Source: Membranipora membranacea (Eukaryota; Bryozoa; Gymnolaemata; Cheilostomatida; Membraniporidae). Taken from it: DNA of 64,000 nucleotides. Position 1 is the stretch's first letter; every line of letters begins with the position of its first letter. The stretch spans positions 38,564,001 to 38,628,000 of the forward strand of contig OU612065.1 in NCBI GenBank assembly GCA_914767715.1. Reading direction: 5' to 3'. A model generated the notes under the pieces. That model saw nothing but the letters and a program-made list of their open reading frames with translations. It searched no databases and was not told the origin of the DNA. Of the stretch, positions 63,528-64,000 are shown piece by piece. A program made the position numbers and the translations under genes.

Positions 63528-64000
63528 ATGGCTTGGTTGCAGAGTGGGATATACTGCACAGTTGCTGGAATACTGGCTCTTCAGCTCATTGGATTAGCTT
63601 TCTGCCAAGAGGAACTACAGTATTGTCCATTCTACAACAACAGAGGTCCATCATCACAACCATTTCTGAACAACTGTACATGGTACAGGGACAATGCTTG
63701 CTGTAAACAGGAGGAGATTGCTACTGGTTTTGCAAATGTGAAACCCCCGCAAGGCGCGTCTGCGAGATGCCTACAACAATTAAATTATTTGACTTGCTAT
63801 GTCTGCGACCCAAACCAGTATAAATTTTACATCAACGAGTACTTATACGTCTGCAATGAATTCTGTGATAATCTCTACGATGCTTGTAAGGATGCAATAC
63901 TGAAAGGCTCAGTTATATCAAATCTCTATCGGAATGGAGAGGAATTCTGCCAAAGCAGACGTTTTAAAATAGGAGATCGGAATGCAGGAAACTGCTTTTA
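63528..64000 (+). CDS. secreted cysteine-rich protein, folate-receptor-like domain, 5' part only
   Basis: An open frame of 157 codons from ATG at 63528 runs off the window without a stop. Residues 1-26 form a signal peptide (hydrophobic core VAGILALQLIGLAF). The rest has 12 cysteines (33, 50, 58, 59, 81, 90, 93, 109, 113, 120, 141, 156). CTWYRDNACCKQEEI matches the CxxWxxNACC start of folate receptors. LTCYVCDPNQ and LYVCNEFCDNLYDACK match the later C-x-x-C-(D/S)-P and C-x-x-x-C-x-x-x-x-x-x-C parts of that fold, which also occurs at the N-terminus of hedgehog-interacting-type (HHIP) proteins. An N-glycosylation site is at N49. Binding of folate or any other ligand cannot be claimed. The gene may have more exons beyond the window, and the present frame may cross an intron near its end. 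Confidence 0.65.
   Translation, partial: MAWLQSGIYCTVAGILALQLIGLAFCQEELQYCPFYNNRGPSSQPFLNNCTWYRDNACCKQEEIATGFANVKPPQGASARCLQQLNYLTCYVCDPNQYKFYINEYLYVCNEFCDNLYDACKDAILKGSVISNLYRNGEEFCQSRRFKIGDRNAGNCF

Overview
The window reads as invertebrate animal nuclear DNA. It is AT-rich, the genes are split by GT-AG introns, and the protein families are animal ones. Between and inside the genes lie a LINE retrotransposon, an inverted-repeat MITE and many short foldback elements. I cannot name the species; the evidence is compatible with a marine invertebrate such as a deuterostome, spiralian or cnidarian. Most apparent open frames between the genes are chance. Genes were found by recognising exons, then checking splice sites, reading phase across introns and total length against the known family.

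Layout, left to right. (1) 1-4266 +: the 3' end of a gene carrying an ALMS motif (centrosomal/basal-body type), its upstream part lying outside the window. (2) 7440-12945 -: a divergent fibroblast growth factor gene, tail-to-tail with the first, with long non-coding flanks (about 3 kb downstream, about 7.5 kb upstream). (3) 20701-35297 -: a complete 20-exon cytosolic Xaa-Pro aminopeptidase (XPNPEP1, 616 aa), with a MITE inserted 8 bp from one splice donor. (4) 36747-42537 -: a complete 11-exon D-3-phosphoglycerate dehydrogenase (PHGDH, 520 aa). (5) 44926-46293 -: ribosomal protein uS5/RPS2 (4 coding exons, 283 aa) with a separate pyrimidine-rich 5' leader exon. (6) 46954-49496 +: RNA polymerase III subunit RPC10 (POLR3K, 108 aa), head-to-head with RPS2 over about 160 bp. 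(7) 51442-56445 +: a nearly complete LINE with two ORFs broken by three frameshifts. (8) 56907-60748 +: a Golgi carbohydrate sulfotransferase of the HNK-1ST/CHST8-14 family (4 exons, 363 aa). (9) 61934-63030 -: MORN4 (148 aa). (10) 63528-64000 +: the start of a secreted cysteine-rich protein resembling folate receptors, running off the right edge.

The genes are housekeeping (translation, Pol III, serine synthesis, peptide turnover) mixed with signalling and extracellular functions; I see no sign that they form one pathway. The least explained part is 41-59 kb: several very short palindromic insertions flanked by perfect or near-perfect 8-10 bp direct repeats, some sharing TAGCC/GGCTA-type ends. 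They look like a family of minimal foldback transposons or their remnants. A 93-bp near-perfect palindrome also lies just upstream of XPNPEP1.
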